NCBI RefSeq assembly: GCF_002220865.2
Contig: NZ_NHRJ02000001.1
Location: 434,001 to 498,000, forward strand
Source of the DNA: Paenibacillus xerothermodurans
Lineage (GTDB): Bacteria; Bacillota; Bacilli; Paenibacillales; NBRC-103111
Direction of reading: 5' to 3'
DNA: 64,000 bases
Below, one piece after another: positions 41,856 to 51,823 of this stretch (positions are counted from its first letter, which is position 1; every line of letters starts with the position of its first letter). Below the pieces are notes generated by a model. That model was not told the DNA's origin. It was given only the letters and a program-made list of their open reading frames with translations, and made no database searches. The position numbers and the translations under genes are program-made.

Positions 41856-44084
41856 TTAGTCGGTCGTGCTAAACCAATCGATCTTTTTCGACGCCAGCAA
41901 TTTCTTCTGGCCTTGGAACGAATCGTAGATGCTCACTTTGTACGTCTTTAGGGTTTCCATGTTGAAGATAAGATCCTGATCGCTTTCGATGAGCTTGACC
42001 GCGACGTGTTTGCCTAACCTCAGCTTATTTATATTCTCATCGGACTGCACATCCGATTCCGTTGCATCCGGAGCCTCAAAATCTTTGAAGTCAAACTCGC
42101 GGGTGAATGATTTGTTGCCCATCTCATCCTCAAACCCTATCACCAGTTTACGCCCCTCCATGTTCGCTTCCGAGAAGAGCTGCTTCTTCAACTCATAGTC
42201 GAACGTAAGCTTAAGCTGGTCCTTGCTCAACCAAGTATTGATACGATTGATGGAAATTGAGTATGGCAGCAGGTCAACGTCAAGCAAATTATCCTTCACC
42301 GTAGTATCCTCGGCAGGCAGCCAGAAAGCCGCAGCATTGACGTAAGCGTCCGGTTTGTCCTCGGCACCCGTATATCTATCCTCCGTTACGGCCTCGCCAA
42401 TCATGACATTCATGTTGGTCGTCGGCAGTCCCTTGGGCAACGTGGTTGACAGGAACAGCAGGGCGGTAGCATCCGGGCTGACCTTATTTTTGATTTCCGC
42501 GATTGTGGCAGGATACACCGTGCCGTCAGGAGCTTTCAACTGAGCCACCAGCTTCGACACGTCGCTGAAACGTTGCTCCAAATTCGTGGCATCCATTTGC
42601 ACCGTGAAAATATCCACCGTGTCACCCGGATAGGTAGTCACACTGCGGACGCTGTAGCTCGCATTGCGGCCCAGGCTGGATACCTTGTAAATTTCGCCGA
42701 CATTCATGTAAGGAATACCCAGCAGTTCGGAGCTTTGTGCAAATTCCAGCAGCTCCTCCGTTTCATCTTCGCCTGTCTTCTCCTCCAGCACGAGTTTAAC
42801 GGTAGAAAATTGATAAGTGTACGGCATTTTTCCGACGAACTGGAAGCTGGCCTCGGCTCCCTTAGCCAGCCCTATCGTCTTATCGGTTTTGATCAGCTGC
42901 GCTTCCACTTTCACCGCGTCATCCAGCATATAGTATCCGGTTAATTCCGGGATAGGCAGCGCCTCGGAGCCTTTGTTAATCAAGGTGATATTGGCGTTCA
43001 GTATGTCCTGATCTTCGAAGGGTACGCGTTGGAACGAGTTCAGGCGGGCTGTGTAAGTGCCGTCCTCGTTGGAGAAGTTGTGCTCCACACCGGTAGCAAC
43101 TTCCCCCAAATCTGATAACGCCGGAAGCTGAAAATATGCGATCGGTATATTGATCTTGGGCTCAGCAGCTTCCTGTACGATAATGAGCTGCCAGCCTTCC
43201 GTACTGACGGTGACGGGCACCGAACCGGACAGTTCAATCTCTTCGTTAACCTGCGGATTAATGACCAACTCCTTATCCTTTTTGGCGTCCAACGGATACA
43301 TATAACCTTCATTTGTACGAAGCAGGTATTGATAGGCGGGCACAGCCGCAGCACGGTTACCAACGTTCTCCATGTTCAGCACCACGGTCGGTGAATAGTT
43401 TTCGTCATTTTTGGTCGTGAACACCTTCTTCACCGACGTTTTCACCTCGGTGCCGACCATATCAATGACATGGGAATCATTCGCCGGCGTCACAATCGTA
43501 TAGTCAGCCGGTACGGCGACCTCGCCGATCTTGCGTTCAAAATTAGGTTGGCTGAAATCCCATTCGATGAATTCAAACACCAGATCAGTTAGCTCTGTCG
43601 TTCCATTGACCGATGCGTAGAAGTTAATATCTTCTACCGATTTCGCCGTGATTTTGTTCTTTTCCTGGTCCTGAGGCATCAGTCTGACCGTGATTTCATT
43701 GCCCGATTTCGTTCGCAAACGAACCCAGTAGTCAATGAATAGCAAGTCAGTGCTGCTTTCGTTACGGACGCTCACGGTGAATGTGACGGTTTTCCCTTTT
43801 TGCTCTGCCAGCATCGTTACATTTTTCAATTCAAAGTAGCTGTCGCCATTTACCTTCACCTGTCCCAGAGCCGGTCCGGTGCCAATGGTCAACGCATCCG
43901 ATGGTCGAGCGCCGTCATCCGGCGGCTCCGTAGTCGGCGGAGGGGTGACGGGCGTCGACGGTGTCGGAGGGCTTGCAGGCGGGGTGGCGGGCACACTGCC
44001 GGCAGCAAAGGCCGGTACTACACTGCTCCACGTCAACGCGGCGGCCAACAGCACAACGCAGGGTGCATTCTTTTTCATGTTCAT
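41856..44084 (-). CDS. Large secreted protein of unknown function
   Basis: The ATG at 44084 (MNMKKNAPCVVLLAAAL) follows TAGGAGGAG by ten bases; 742 residues. A signal peptide ends near VVPAFA, followed by a Pro/Thr-rich linker (PATPPASPPTPSTPVTPPP). The rest is repetitive beta-sandwich-like sequence with recurring statements of the type VTFTVSVRNESSTDLLFIDY, VVLNMENVGNRAAAV and NANITLINKGSEALPIPEL, each resembling CARDB/DUF4352-like immunoglobulin folds. No catalytic motif is seen. It is the last gene of the MacAB-like unit, so it may be its exported or partner protein (inference). Confidence 0.82.
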   Translation of the reverse strand: MNMKKNAPCVVLLAAALTWSSVVPAFAAGSVPATPPASPPTPSTPVTPPPTTEPPDDGARPSDALTIGTGPALGQVKVNGDSYFELKNVTMLAEQKGKTVTFTVSVRNESSTDLLFIDYWVRLRTKSGNEITVRLMPQDQEKNKITAKSVEDINFYASVNGTTELTDLVFEFIEWDFSQPNFERKIGEVAVPADYTIVTPANDSHVIDMVGTEVKTSVKKVFTTKNDENYSPTVVLNMENVGNRAAAVPAYQYLLRTNEGYMYPLDAKKDKELVINPQVNEEIELSGSVPVTVSTEGWQLIIVQEAAEPKINIPIAYFQLPALSDLGEVATGVEHNFSNEDGTYTARLNSFQRVPFEDQDILNANITLINKGSEALPIPELTGYYMLDDAVKVEAQLIKTDKTIGLAKGAEASFQFVGKMPYTYQFSTVKLVLEEKTGEDETEELLEFAQSSELLGIPYMNVGEIYKVSSLGRNASYSVRSVTTYPGDTVDIFTVQMDATNLEQRFSDVSKLVAQLKAPDGTVYPATIAEIKNKVSPDATALLFLSTTLPKGLPTTNMNVMIGEAVTEDRYTGAEDKPDAYVNAAAFWLPAEDTTVKDNLLDVDLLPYSISINRINTWLSKDQLKLTFDYELKKQLFSEANMEGRKLVIGFEDEMGNKSFTREFDFKDFEAPDATESDVQSDENINKLRLGKHVAVKLIESDQDLIFNMETLKTYKVSIYDSFQGQKKLLASKKIDWFSTTD

Positions 44085-44185
44085 TGGTATCGTTCTCCTC
44101 CTAGAGTTTCGCCGTATATCGCACAATTTACGTTTAACCATTCGATGTGGGCGCCTTGCCGGTGCCGCATGTATTTAACACCGCA

Positions 44186-45664
44186 TTAGTTCACAGGCAT
44201 TGTGCTTGCGCCGCCCATCGGCCCATTTGGATTGTCCTTCATCTGCTGCAGCATCGCATCGCCATCGGTCTGCCATTTCTTCAGAGCCTCGCGCACTCCA
44301 ATCTTACCCTGGGCGGCTTCGTTAAACAGATTGCGGCCGATATCATGAACCATGTGAATGTTGTGATTCTGACGGTATACTTTGCTGTCCGGCTGCGGTG
44401 CAGGCATGAGCGTAGTGAAAGCCTCCATGTGGAATTCCGCGCCATCTTTCGGTTTCATATACTTTTTGCGCGTAACGATATTATAAGAGCTGCTTGACTT
44501 TAACCGAGCCCAATCCTCGCCGTTGATGAATTGAATAAACTTCCACGCATCCTCCACATTTTGCGCTTTCGAATTGATGCCCATTATTCCGTTCATGTAG
44601 AGGGAGCCGCCGACGTCCGGAGCTTCCGGATGCACAGGTACAGTGACTACGTCCCAGTCGATGGGCGTAAAGTTATTGTAGCTTGCGGCATTCTTGTTCG
44701 CATTGATGATTTGGCTGATTTCACCGTAATTGATAATGGCCATAGCTACACGGCTTGATAAAAAGTCATTATCCGGGAAAGGCTCGGCATTCGCTCCGTC
44801 CTGATTCATGAAACGCTGTTTCATGCTCGCAGGGTCCTGCTGTTCGGGCGTCACCTTGTCTTGCTTGAGCTGCAGCATCGTTTGCCACACTTTTTCCCAC
44901 TGCTCCGAGTCTACGGTGAGCTTATCTGCGGTGTCGTTAAACATACGGAGCTCCAAAGGAGCCGAGTACATTTGAGTGGCGTAAAACAGGTCTCCCATTG
45001 CGTGGGTAGAGAACGAGAACCCGTATTGGCGGTCCGCCCCTTCTCCTTTGGATAAGCGTCTCGCGAGATCAAATGTTTCTTCCCAGGTCATTTTATCCTT
45101 CGGATACGGTACGCCGGCCTCATCAAACATTTTTTTATTATAGATAAGGGCCGAAGAGTTAAAAGTCGGCGATAGCGCATACAGGCTTCCGTTTCCAAGC
45201 TTCTTCAGACCCTCCATAACGGCAGGCGCCATATCGGAGGTGTCGAATTTGTCCTTAGTAATCATCGGATCCAATTGGGTGAGCATATTTCCCTCGATCA
45301 ATTCGCCGAGCTGTTCATAGTTCGCCATCACGACGTCGGGCGGATTCGCACCCTGCATCACTTCCTTCAGCTTTTCCATTGGGTCGATCGGCTTGGCGTC
45401 CGGGCTCGGACGACCATAGCGGAAGCTGTCATCGCCCGTGGGAATCATTTCCAGTTTGATCTTGGGATTAGCATACTCGAACACTTCGGTAAACTGCTGG
45501 CGAAAATACTCGAAGTCATCGCCATAGCCGAAGCTGGTTGCGATGCGCAGCACCCTTTGCGTGTCACCGTCCCCGCTATCCGTCTTGGTGCAGGCTGCAA
45601 GCAAAGGCACCGTCAAGCTCGCGCAAACGGACAACATCATCGTTCTCTTTACCCAAGTTTTCAT
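44186..45664 (-). CDS. Family 1 extracellular solute-binding lipoprotein
   Basis: A 492-residue protein with GGAGGAATGA-type site before its ATG and lipobox LLAAC. The body follows sugar-binding proteins of ABC importers (FEYFRQQFTEVFEYANPKIKLEMI; NPPDVVMANYEQL; LYALSPTFNSSALIYNKKMFDEAGVPYP; EDAWKFIQFINGEDW). The unusual point is location: no importer permeases are nearby, and it sits between an export-type ABC unit and a secreted protein. It may serve as a sensor or ligand-binding accessory, or partner with distant permeases. Confidence 0.9.
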   Translation of the reverse strand: MKTWVKRTMMLSVCASLTVPLLAACTKTDSGDGDTQRVLRIATSFGYGDDFEYFRQQFTEVFEYANPKIKLEMIPTGDDSFRYGRPSPDAKPIDPMEKLKEVMQGANPPDVVMANYEQLGELIEGNMLTQLDPMITKDKFDTSDMAPAVMEGLKKLGNGSLYALSPTFNSSALIYNKKMFDEAGVPYPKDKMTWEETFDLARRLSKGEGADRQYGFSFSTHAMGDLFYATQMYSAPLELRMFNDTADKLTVDSEQWEKVWQTMLQLKQDKVTPEQQDPASMKQRFMNQDGANAEPFPDNDFLSSRVAMAIINYGEISQIINANKNAASYNNFTPIDWDVVTVPVHPEAPDVGGSLYMNGIMGINSKAQNVEDAWKFIQFINGEDWARLKSSSSYNIVTRKKYMKPKDGAEFHMEAFTTLMPAPQPDSKVYRQNHNIHMVHDIGRNLFNEAAQGKIGVREALKKWQTDGDAMLQQMKDNPNGPMGGASTMPVN

Positions 45665-45727
45665 GCGTCATTCCTCCAAAATTGTTTTTTTGATTTCACT
45701 TTTTGTTTCGGTGAACAAATAACTGTA

Positions 45728-46603
45728 TTAAGCAAGCGACTTGGGCGAACGGATGATAATTTTCTCCCCATCGAACTCCATCGACGCCTTACTGTCAATT
45801 TTCAGCGCCTGTAAATAGGCTTTTGGAATTTGCAGCCGGCCAGCTCTGTCCAGCACAACATACTCCTCATGTGCATCATGCATCGTAGAGCCGGCCATTC
45901 CGGGACCGGTTTCATCCAAATTCGGATTGCGCTTAATAAATTCTGTGCTGGTCATGCCGTCGCGAATGGCGACGACACGGTCGACCTTGCTGGCAAGGGT
46001 CATGTCATGTGTGACGATCACGATCGTGACCCCCAGCTCACGGTTCAGTCTGCGGAAGATATCCATTATCATATCTGACGTCTTCGTATCGACCGAACCT
46101 GTCGGCTCGTCAGCGAGCAGCAGCGAAGGCCGGTTAGCCAAAGATATCGCGATAGCGACACGCTGCTGCTCACCGCCTGAGAGCTGCTGCAGCTTGTTCC
46201 CCATCCGTTCCTTCAGGCCGACCCATTCGAGCAGCTGCTTCGCGTAGGCCCGGTCATACTGCCCGCTCAGCATCATCGGCATTTCCACATTTTCAACAGC
46301 GGTCAGATAAGGAACCAAATTGCGCGCGTTATTCTGCCAAATGAAACCGACAGTGTTCCGCTTATACTTCACCAGCTCCTCGTCGGTAATTTTAAGCAAA
46401 TTCCATTCGCCCACCTGCACCTGCCCGGCGGACGGCCGGTCGAGCCCGCCCAGTATGTTCAGAAGTGTCGACTTACCGCTCCCGCTGTTACCGATAATAG
46501 CCATCATTTCCCCGCTCTCCACCGAAATGTTGAGCCCTTTTAACGCCACCACTTCGATATCGTCGGTCTTGTAAATTTTCACGAGCTCCTCGCATGATAT
46601 CAT
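45728..46603 (-). CDS. MacB-type ABC ATPase with C-terminal AbrB-like domain
   Basis: A 291-residue protein. Residues 1-225 form the ATPase: Walker A GNSGSGKST, Q-loop FIWQNNARN, signature LSGGEQQR, Walker B LLLADEPTG, and switch His in IVTHDMTL. After residue 245 a segment EYVVLDRAGRLQIPKAYLQAL, then ASMEFDGEKIIIRSP, has the pattern of a SpoVT-AbrB swapped hairpin, a DNA-binding fold, fused to the ATPase. It overlaps closely with the permease gene (3-base gap, GGAGGAG upstream). It may add dimerisation or DNA-binding regulation to transport. Confidence 0.9.
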   Translation of the reverse strand: MISCEELVKIYKTDDIEVVALKGLNISVESGEMMAIIGNSGSGKSTLLNILGGLDRPSAGQVQVGEWNLLKITDEELVKYKRNTVGFIWQNNARNLVPYLTAVENVEMPMMLSGQYDRAYAKQLLEWVGLKERMGNKLQQLSGGEQQRVAIAISLANRPSLLLADEPTGSVDTKTSDMIMDIFRRLNRELGVTIVIVTHDMTLASKVDRVVAIRDGMTSTEFIKRNPNLDETGPGMAGSTMHDAHEEYVVLDRAGRLQIPKAYLQALKIDSKASMEFDGEKIIIRSPKSLA

Positions 46604-46606
46604 CGC

Positions 46607-49570
46607 CTACTTCTCCTCCCCGAGCTTGACCGCCTGATGCACCCGCAGTCTTCGAATGTGAAGGAACAACAAGCCCGCACCGGTAATCATCATGAAGGCA
46701 ACCACGATATAGAGCTGATCAGTATCCCTTGCATGAAATATCACCCGGAACGGCGGCACCTGTGTCTTAACGTTCTCTGCCGTCTGCAGGAACGGCAAGA
46801 ATAAATAGCTGGTCAGCTTGCCGATACCGATGCCAAGCGCGATGGATAGCCCAGCGGTGAACCCTTGTTCAAGCAGGAGCATCCCTGTCAGCTGTTTGCG
46901 GGAGAGTCCCATGGCACGAAGCACACCGAACTGTACGACGCGGCTCGAAAGATTGAAGAACCAGTACAGAATGTACCCGATGAGCGAGACCAGGACCGAC
47001 ACCAGAAATCCGAGACTTAAAATACCGAACACACCGCCCCGTGCCGGGTGCTTCTTCTGGATGATCAGCTCGTTGCGTACGTCTTTCACACCGGCGATTT
47101 CAATCTGCCTGTCGGCCAGCGCCTCCATGATAGGCGCCACCTTCGCTCCGGCCTCCATCTTCAGCCACACCTCGTAAGGCGTGACCGGCGCTTGATCATA
47201 AACGTATTCGAGATTGGCGATGAAAAACGGGATCTCATCCGGATACTGGCTGGGCCAATACGGTACAGTAGCGACGACGACAAATTCAACCATCTGCTGC
47301 TGCACGGCAATGCTTATCAGATCCCCCTCTTTCACGTGGTTCTTCTCAGCGAACGAGGAAGGCACGATAACCGCCTGCTCATACGTCCCCAGCAGATTCA
47401 GATATTGATAGGGATGAACCTTGAATAAATCATTGCGGAACCAGGCGACTTTCGCAAAATCCACATTATCTATCCCCATGAGCATGCCTTGACCGACCGA
47501 CTTACCGGACACAACCACATTTGCCTTTGTCCGAAGTACGCGGGCAGCGTGATCCACGCCCTGCAATTCGCGGTACAGCTCAAAAGGGGGTTCGATATAC
47601 CGCAGCTTCGGCGGCGGATCGTCCATGCCCGCTCCGGGTGCACCCGGTGTGCCTCCCTGCTGGCCGGCACCGGAGCCGCCGTTATTGTTCGTGCCGGTAG
47701 ACTGACCGCCTTGGGCGCCGCCTTGTGGTTCACCGCCGGCGCCCGCTGTCCCACCGTTCTGCCCACCGCTCTGTCCGCCGGCTTGATCCTGCGGCAATGC
47801 GTCGGATACGCCCTCCCATACGGTCTGCAGCACTACGTCCGTCCCGTAGGCATAAAGCGTCCGGTCAGTAGAGTTCAAATCGATCGTGCGTGCGGCGGAG
47901 GAATTGTACACCCCTAGACCCAGCGTTAAGATAAGCAGCAGCATAAGCGGATAATAAGATTGCGCAGAGCGTGACAGCTGTGTCAGAGTTAGATACACCG
48001 GCACCGGTAGAAAACGTTTGCCCAACCAGTTCCACAAACGCAACAGCCACGGAAAAATCCGCAAAAAGAACAATCCCAGAGAGATGATCGACAACGCCGG
48101 AACGAAAAACAGCAGCGGATGAACCTGCAACTGGTCCGTAGTCAAGCCGGTTTGCGCCGACAACAACTGGCGTTGGTCAAATAAATAGTAGCCGTAAGCG
48201 ACGACTCCGATCAGCACGACATCCAAAAACCATTTTTGCCAAAATGGTGAGCGGTCCGAGCGGGCCAGCTTTTGCTTGTAACTCACGATCGACGCACGGG
48301 CAAACACGATCGCCGGGATAACACTGGCCAGCGTGGCGATGAGCACGGCGGCAACGCCGTACGTGAGAGCTTCCATCGACACACCAACGGGGACGGATTG
48401 CCGGTCCACAAAGGTGAGAAACCCGCTGGACGAGCCGATGCTCTTAGCCATAAACCAGCCCAGCATCGGGCCAACGATCAAGGCGGTACATCCTAGAATC
48501 AGACCTTCCAACAGATAGATCCCAATAATCTGCTTCGTGCTTGCTCCACGGCTGCGCAGTACCGCAATGACGCTGCGCTGCCGGTCCAGCGACTGGCGGG
48601 CATTCATCACAATATAGTAGAACACCATTGCAATCATGGGAGCCGCCAACGTAAACAGCAATATCTGCAGCTGCAGACTTTGCGTTCTGAACTCTTGCAA
48701 AATCGGAATGAATGACACGTCAACACGCGTGTTTTTCAACTGTTGAAATAAAGTAATGTCAAGCCGTTCCAGCTTGTTTTCAAGCGGCGACAGTTGGCTG
48801 GTTTGAATGTTGCGCAGATCGAAAGCATAGTACCAGTTGCCCAAATTCAGCGGGATTCTCTTCTCGTTCAAAATATAAGTGTTGAAGCCGCGCTCGCTCA
48901 TGAACAGCGCGTTAACTAAGCCTTCCATACCCTGAAACCAGTAGGGATCCCCGTCATTCTTGGGTGCCACAGTGCCTGTGATCTTGATCTTCAGTGGAGC
49001 AATACCAAAGCCTCCGCTGATTGGATAATTGAACACATCGCCAACATGAATATCATTTCGGTACATGGCTTCTTCCAAAATGACTGCCTCAACGATGCCA
49101 TTTTGCACCTGATCGGAATACCAATCACCCTGTTTAAGCTCCACCTGATCTTTGAGTCCGCTTTCCGACATCAACGCCATTTGTCTCTTTTTGCTCGGAT
49201 CGACTTTCACCGTATCGTCGGGAATGAGCTGGCTCGCACGAATCGAGTAGCTTCTCACAAACGCCTGATATGGAAACGCTATGTCCTTAGGCAGTTCGTC
49301 TGTTATGTATTGATCGACGTCTGTGAGGGCACTCAAATCGGCTCTGTCGCTGCCTGCAGCCTGATAACGGATCAGCACCGAGCCGGCCGGCAGCCCGCCA
49401 GTTTTCTCTTGCAGCGATTTGGTCACTACCCGCTTGAGTGACCCATCCGCATACATCGGGATGCTGGTTGTAAATGCGACAGCCATAATCAAGCCGAGCA
49501 AGGAGCTTAAGGTGAGCCAGCGGGTATTCCACATTTTGCGAAATAAAAAACGAAGCATCGGCACAGACAT
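46607..49570 (-). CDS. MacB/FtsX-type ABC permease
   Basis: A 987-residue membrane protein. The first helix is near 18-38 (SSLLGLIMAVAFTTSIP), followed by a large extracytoplasmic domain, then three helices near 300-420, more helices near 450-560, and a final group near 860-980. This is a duplicated FtsX layout, as in MacB/LolC-type mechanotransmission transporters. Residues about 580-650 are a Gly/Gln/Ala-rich low-complexity stretch (GGQSGGQNGGTAGAGG, ending GAPGAGMDDPPPK). Its ATG shares a base with the adaptor stop (TGATG), implying coupled translation. Confidence 0.92.
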   Translation of the reverse strand: MSVPMLRFLFRKMWNTRWLTLSSLLGLIMAVAFTTSIPMYADGSLKRVVTKSLQEKTGGLPAGSVLIRYQAAGSDRADLSALTDVDQYITDELPKDIAFPYQAFVRSYSIRASQLIPDDTVKVDPSKKRQMALMSESGLKDQVELKQGDWYSDQVQNGIVEAVILEEAMYRNDIHVGDVFNYPISGGFGIAPLKIKITGTVAPKNDGDPYWFQGMEGLVNALFMSERGFNTYILNEKRIPLNLGNWYYAFDLRNIQTSQLSPLENKLERLDITLFQQLKNTRVDVSFIPILQEFRTQSLQLQILLFTLAAPMIAMVFYYIVMNARQSLDRQRSVIAVLRSRGASTKQIIGIYLLEGLILGCTALIVGPMLGWFMAKSIGSSSGFLTFVDRQSVPVGVSMEALTYGVAAVLIATLASVIPAIVFARASIVSYKQKLARSDRSPFWQKWFLDVVLIGVVAYGYYLFDQRQLLSAQTGLTTDQLQVHPLLFFVPALSIISLGLFFLRIFPWLLRLWNWLGKRFLPVPVYLTLTQLSRSAQSYYPLMLLLILTLGLGVYNSSAARTIDLNSTDRTLYAYGTDVVLQTVWEGVSDALPQDQAGGQSGGQNGGTAGAGGEPQGGAQGGQSTGTNNNGGSGAGQQGGTPGAPGAGMDDPPPKLRYIEPPFELYRELQGVDHAARVLRTKANVVVSGKSVGQGMLMGIDNVDFAKVAWFRNDLFKVHPYQYLNLLGTYEQAVIVPSSFAEKNHVKEGDLISIAVQQQMVEFVVVATVPYWPSQYPDEIPFFIANLEYVYDQAPVTPYEVWLKMEAGAKVAPIMEALADRQIEIAGVKDVRNELIIQKKHPARGGVFGILSLGFLVSVLVSLIGYILYWFFNLSSRVVQFGVLRAMGLSRKQLTGMLLLEQGFTAGLSIALGIGIGKLTSYLFLPFLQTAENVKTQVPPFRVIFHARDTDQLYIVVAFMMITGAGLLFLHIRRLRVHQAVKLGEEK

Positions 49571-50652
49571 CAGCGGCCCACTACTTTCTGTCCCGGCGTA
49601 AGCCCTGCGATGATTTCCACATCCGTAGCGGTCTGCTGGCCTATTTCGACGTCGATCTCTTTCTTATTTCCCTGCTCATCTACTACTTGAACGTAGTTCC
49701 GGCCCGCATACGAGCGCAACGCTGCCAAAGGAATAGTAACCGCATTCTCTTTGCGCTGAGTGATGACGGACACGCTCAGCGGTGTTCCACGATTCAATCC
49801 CTGCGGGAACTCATCGAGTGCTACCACCAAATAATTCTCGATGGTGTCGATCGGTTTCGACCCGCTGCCATTGTCGCCATCCGGCATGCCGCTGTTGTCC
49901 TCTTCTTTCGGCATAGGGAGCTGTACCACTTTCCCCTTATGCTGTCCCGCAGCATTGATATCCACCATGGCCTCCATGCCGACCGCGACCTTTTTCACAT
50001 CATCCGCATTAAGACTCGCTACTACGGTCAGCTGCGACAAATCGGCAATCGTCGCCACAGCTTCATAAGCTTCCGCGGTGTCTCCTTTTTTAAGATAGAC
50101 CGACACGATCGTGCCGGCATAAGGCGCGGTTAGCTTCGCTTTGGCAATCGTATTTTCGAGCTTGTTGAACTCTTCACGCTTCAGCTCGAAATCGATCTTT
50201 GCTTTCTCCAACGCCTCCACGCTCATTTCGTCGGCCTTTCGCAGCGTTTCGATCATCGTCAGTTCCTCACTGCGCGCCTGGAGCCGCTTGGACCTCAGTT
50301 CGCTCTCCTGCTCGGACACGTCGAGTTCGGCGATGACCTGGCCCTGCTCTACTTGGTCTCCGCTCTTGACATGTAAGCTCTTAATTCGGCGGTTGGCCTC
50401 GTCCGTAAAATACAAATCCTCTTCCTTCGTCGCCATGAGCTTGCCGGAGCCGCGGACCCTGGTTTCCAATGTTTGCGTCTTCACCTCATACTCGGGCTTC
50501 TTGGATAGTTTCGGCGGTGTGATCGCGGGCAGGATTTCTTCCTCCTCCTCTTTCGGCAGCAAGGAACACCCGGCGCTCACAGCCAGAGTTGCAGCCATGC
50601 ATATAAGCAGCAGAGGCTTAGCCATCCGTTTATGTATTGATAAATTTCCCAT
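49570..50652 (-). CDS. MacA-like membrane-fusion adaptor lipoprotein
   Basis: About 360 residues. The start is uncertain among ATGs at 50670, 50652 and 50625; 50652 gives a basic n-region (MGNLSIHKRMAKP) before the lipoprotein core and lipobox VSAGC. An acidic stretch (PKEEEEEILP) follows. The lipoyl half-motifs are at IKSLHVKSGDQVEQGQVIAELD and KLTAPYAGTIVSVYLKKGD, split by a short coiled coil. It overlaps the upstream ATPase gene by about 22 bases and abuts the permease, so the order is ATPase, adaptor, permease, second ATPase. Confidence 0.9.
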   Translation of the reverse strand: MGNLSIHKRMAKPLLLICMAATLAVSAGCSLLPKEEEEEILPAITPPKLSKKPEYEVKTQTLETRVRGSGKLMATKEEDLYFTDEANRRIKSLHVKSGDQVEQGQVIAELDVSEQESELRSKRLQARSEELTMIETLRKADEMSVEALEKAKIDFELKREEFNKLENTIAKAKLTAPYAGTIVSVYLKKGDTAEAYEAVATIADLSQLTVVASLNADDVKKVAVGMEAMVDINAAGQHKGKVVQLPMPKEEDNSGMPDGDNGSGSKPIDTIENYLVVALDEFPQGLNRGTPLSVSVITQRKENAVTIPLAALRSYAGRNYVQVVDEQGNKKEIDVEIGQQTATDVEIIAGLTPGQKVVGR

Positions 50653-51562
50653 CCACCATTTCAAACACATGGTCGGCTACCTCCATAATTGTCGGATCAT
50701 GCGTGGTCATACAAATTGTCACCTGCTCGGTTTGAATGATATCCCTGAACACCGCCATTACCTGTGCGCCCATTTGCGAATCAAGCTCCGCCGTGGGTTC
50801 GTCAGCGAGCAGCAAGTGCGGTCTGTGAGCAATCGCCTTTGCGATAGCAACACGCTGCTGCTCTCCCCCTGACAGCTCGAACGGGCGATGATGCATCCGC
50901 TTTGCGAGCCCCACCAGATCCAGGCAGTGTGTCGCCCGCCGCTTCCATTCGGAGCGCGGCACGTTTGCCATTCGCAGTGCCAGTTCGACATTTTCCCATG
51001 CAGACAGCAGCGGCATTAAAGCGAATGACTGAAAAATAAAACCGAGTTGCCTACGTCTTATTTGTGTGCGCTGGTCGTCGCTGCATCGGTGAAAAGGATG
51101 ACCCATGAAAGAGATCTCTCCTTGATCAGGCTGGTCGAGCCCTCCTATCAAATTAAGCAGCGTTGTTTTGCCCGAGCCCGATCGCCCCTTGAGCATTACC
51201 AGCTGCATCGGATACAGCGACATATCAATTCCCTTCAGTACATGCAGCTGCTCGCCTCCCACGGCGAACGAGCGCTGTACGCCGGTCACCGTGAGCAGCG
51301 GCTGCGTGTCGTCGATGACACGCGGTGCGAACACAGATGCGCTCGAGGTCACGTTTCCGCTGATGTCAGAGACCTCTGCATCCGCCGGTTGAACCGGCTC
51401 GTCTTGCGGCGATTGAGTTTGCTCCGCCACTGTCCCGTCTATGTTGCCGCCCCCAGCGGATGAGACAGGCTGTTCATTTGATGCTGACATGTCCTGCCCA
51501 CCATTTGTCGATTGTATGTCGGCAGCCTTCGTTCTCGAGCTTGGACGAAGCCAACCTAGCAT
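50630..51562 (-). CDS. MacB/LolD-type ABC ATPase with N-terminal extension
   Basis: A 310-residue ATPase. Residues 1-88 are a polar, low-complexity extension (SSAGGGNIDGTVAEQ, PVQPADAEVSDISG) absent from ordinary LolD-like ATPases. The core follows: Walker A GRSGSGKTT, Q-loop FIFQSFALMP, signature LSGGEQQR, Walker B LLLADEPTAELD and switch TTHD. It is first in the export unit, with a promoter presumably in the 260-base region to its right. Two ATPase genes for one permease suggests a heterodimeric motor, or separate roles. Confidence 0.92.
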   Translation of the reverse strand: MLGWLRPSSRTKAADIQSTNGGQDMSASNEQPVSSAGGGNIDGTVAEQTQSPQDEPVQPADAEVSDISGNVTSSASVFAPRVIDDTQPLLTVTGVQRSFAVGGEQLHVLKGIDMSLYPMQLVMLKGRSGSGKTTLLNLIGGLDQPDQGEISFMGHPFHRCSDDQRTQIRRRQLGFIFQSFALMPLLSAWENVELALRMANVPRSEWKRRATHCLDLVGLAKRMHHRPFELSGGEQQRVAIAKAIAHRPHLLLADEPTAELDSQMGAQVMAVFRDIIQTEQVTICMTTHDPTIMEVADHVFEMVDGKFINT

Positions 51563-51765
51563 TTCTAAAGCCTCCTGTCATGTTTGTGATTAGTTCTGCA
51601 TCGCTACCAACTACGATAATTGCAATATACAGACGATACAAAGGTGGTAAAAGTTACAAAAAATACTAAGGAATTTAAAATGTTTTCCATGTTTCACAAA
51701 TAAGCCTACTGGGTAGGGGGGTATGACGCTATTTGCCCAGAGCAAACCGCACAGTGCATCGACAG

Positions 51766-51799
51766 AAAAAAGGACCGGTCTCCTCGGGAGATCCGGTCC
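51766..51799 (-). terminator. Terminator of the dnaD gene
   Basis: On the minus strand GGACCGG, CTCC pair with GGAG, CCGGTCC and are followed by TTTTTT. Confidence 0.9.
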
Positions 51800-51823
51800 G
51801 TATGAACTTTTCGTTTATTGAAA

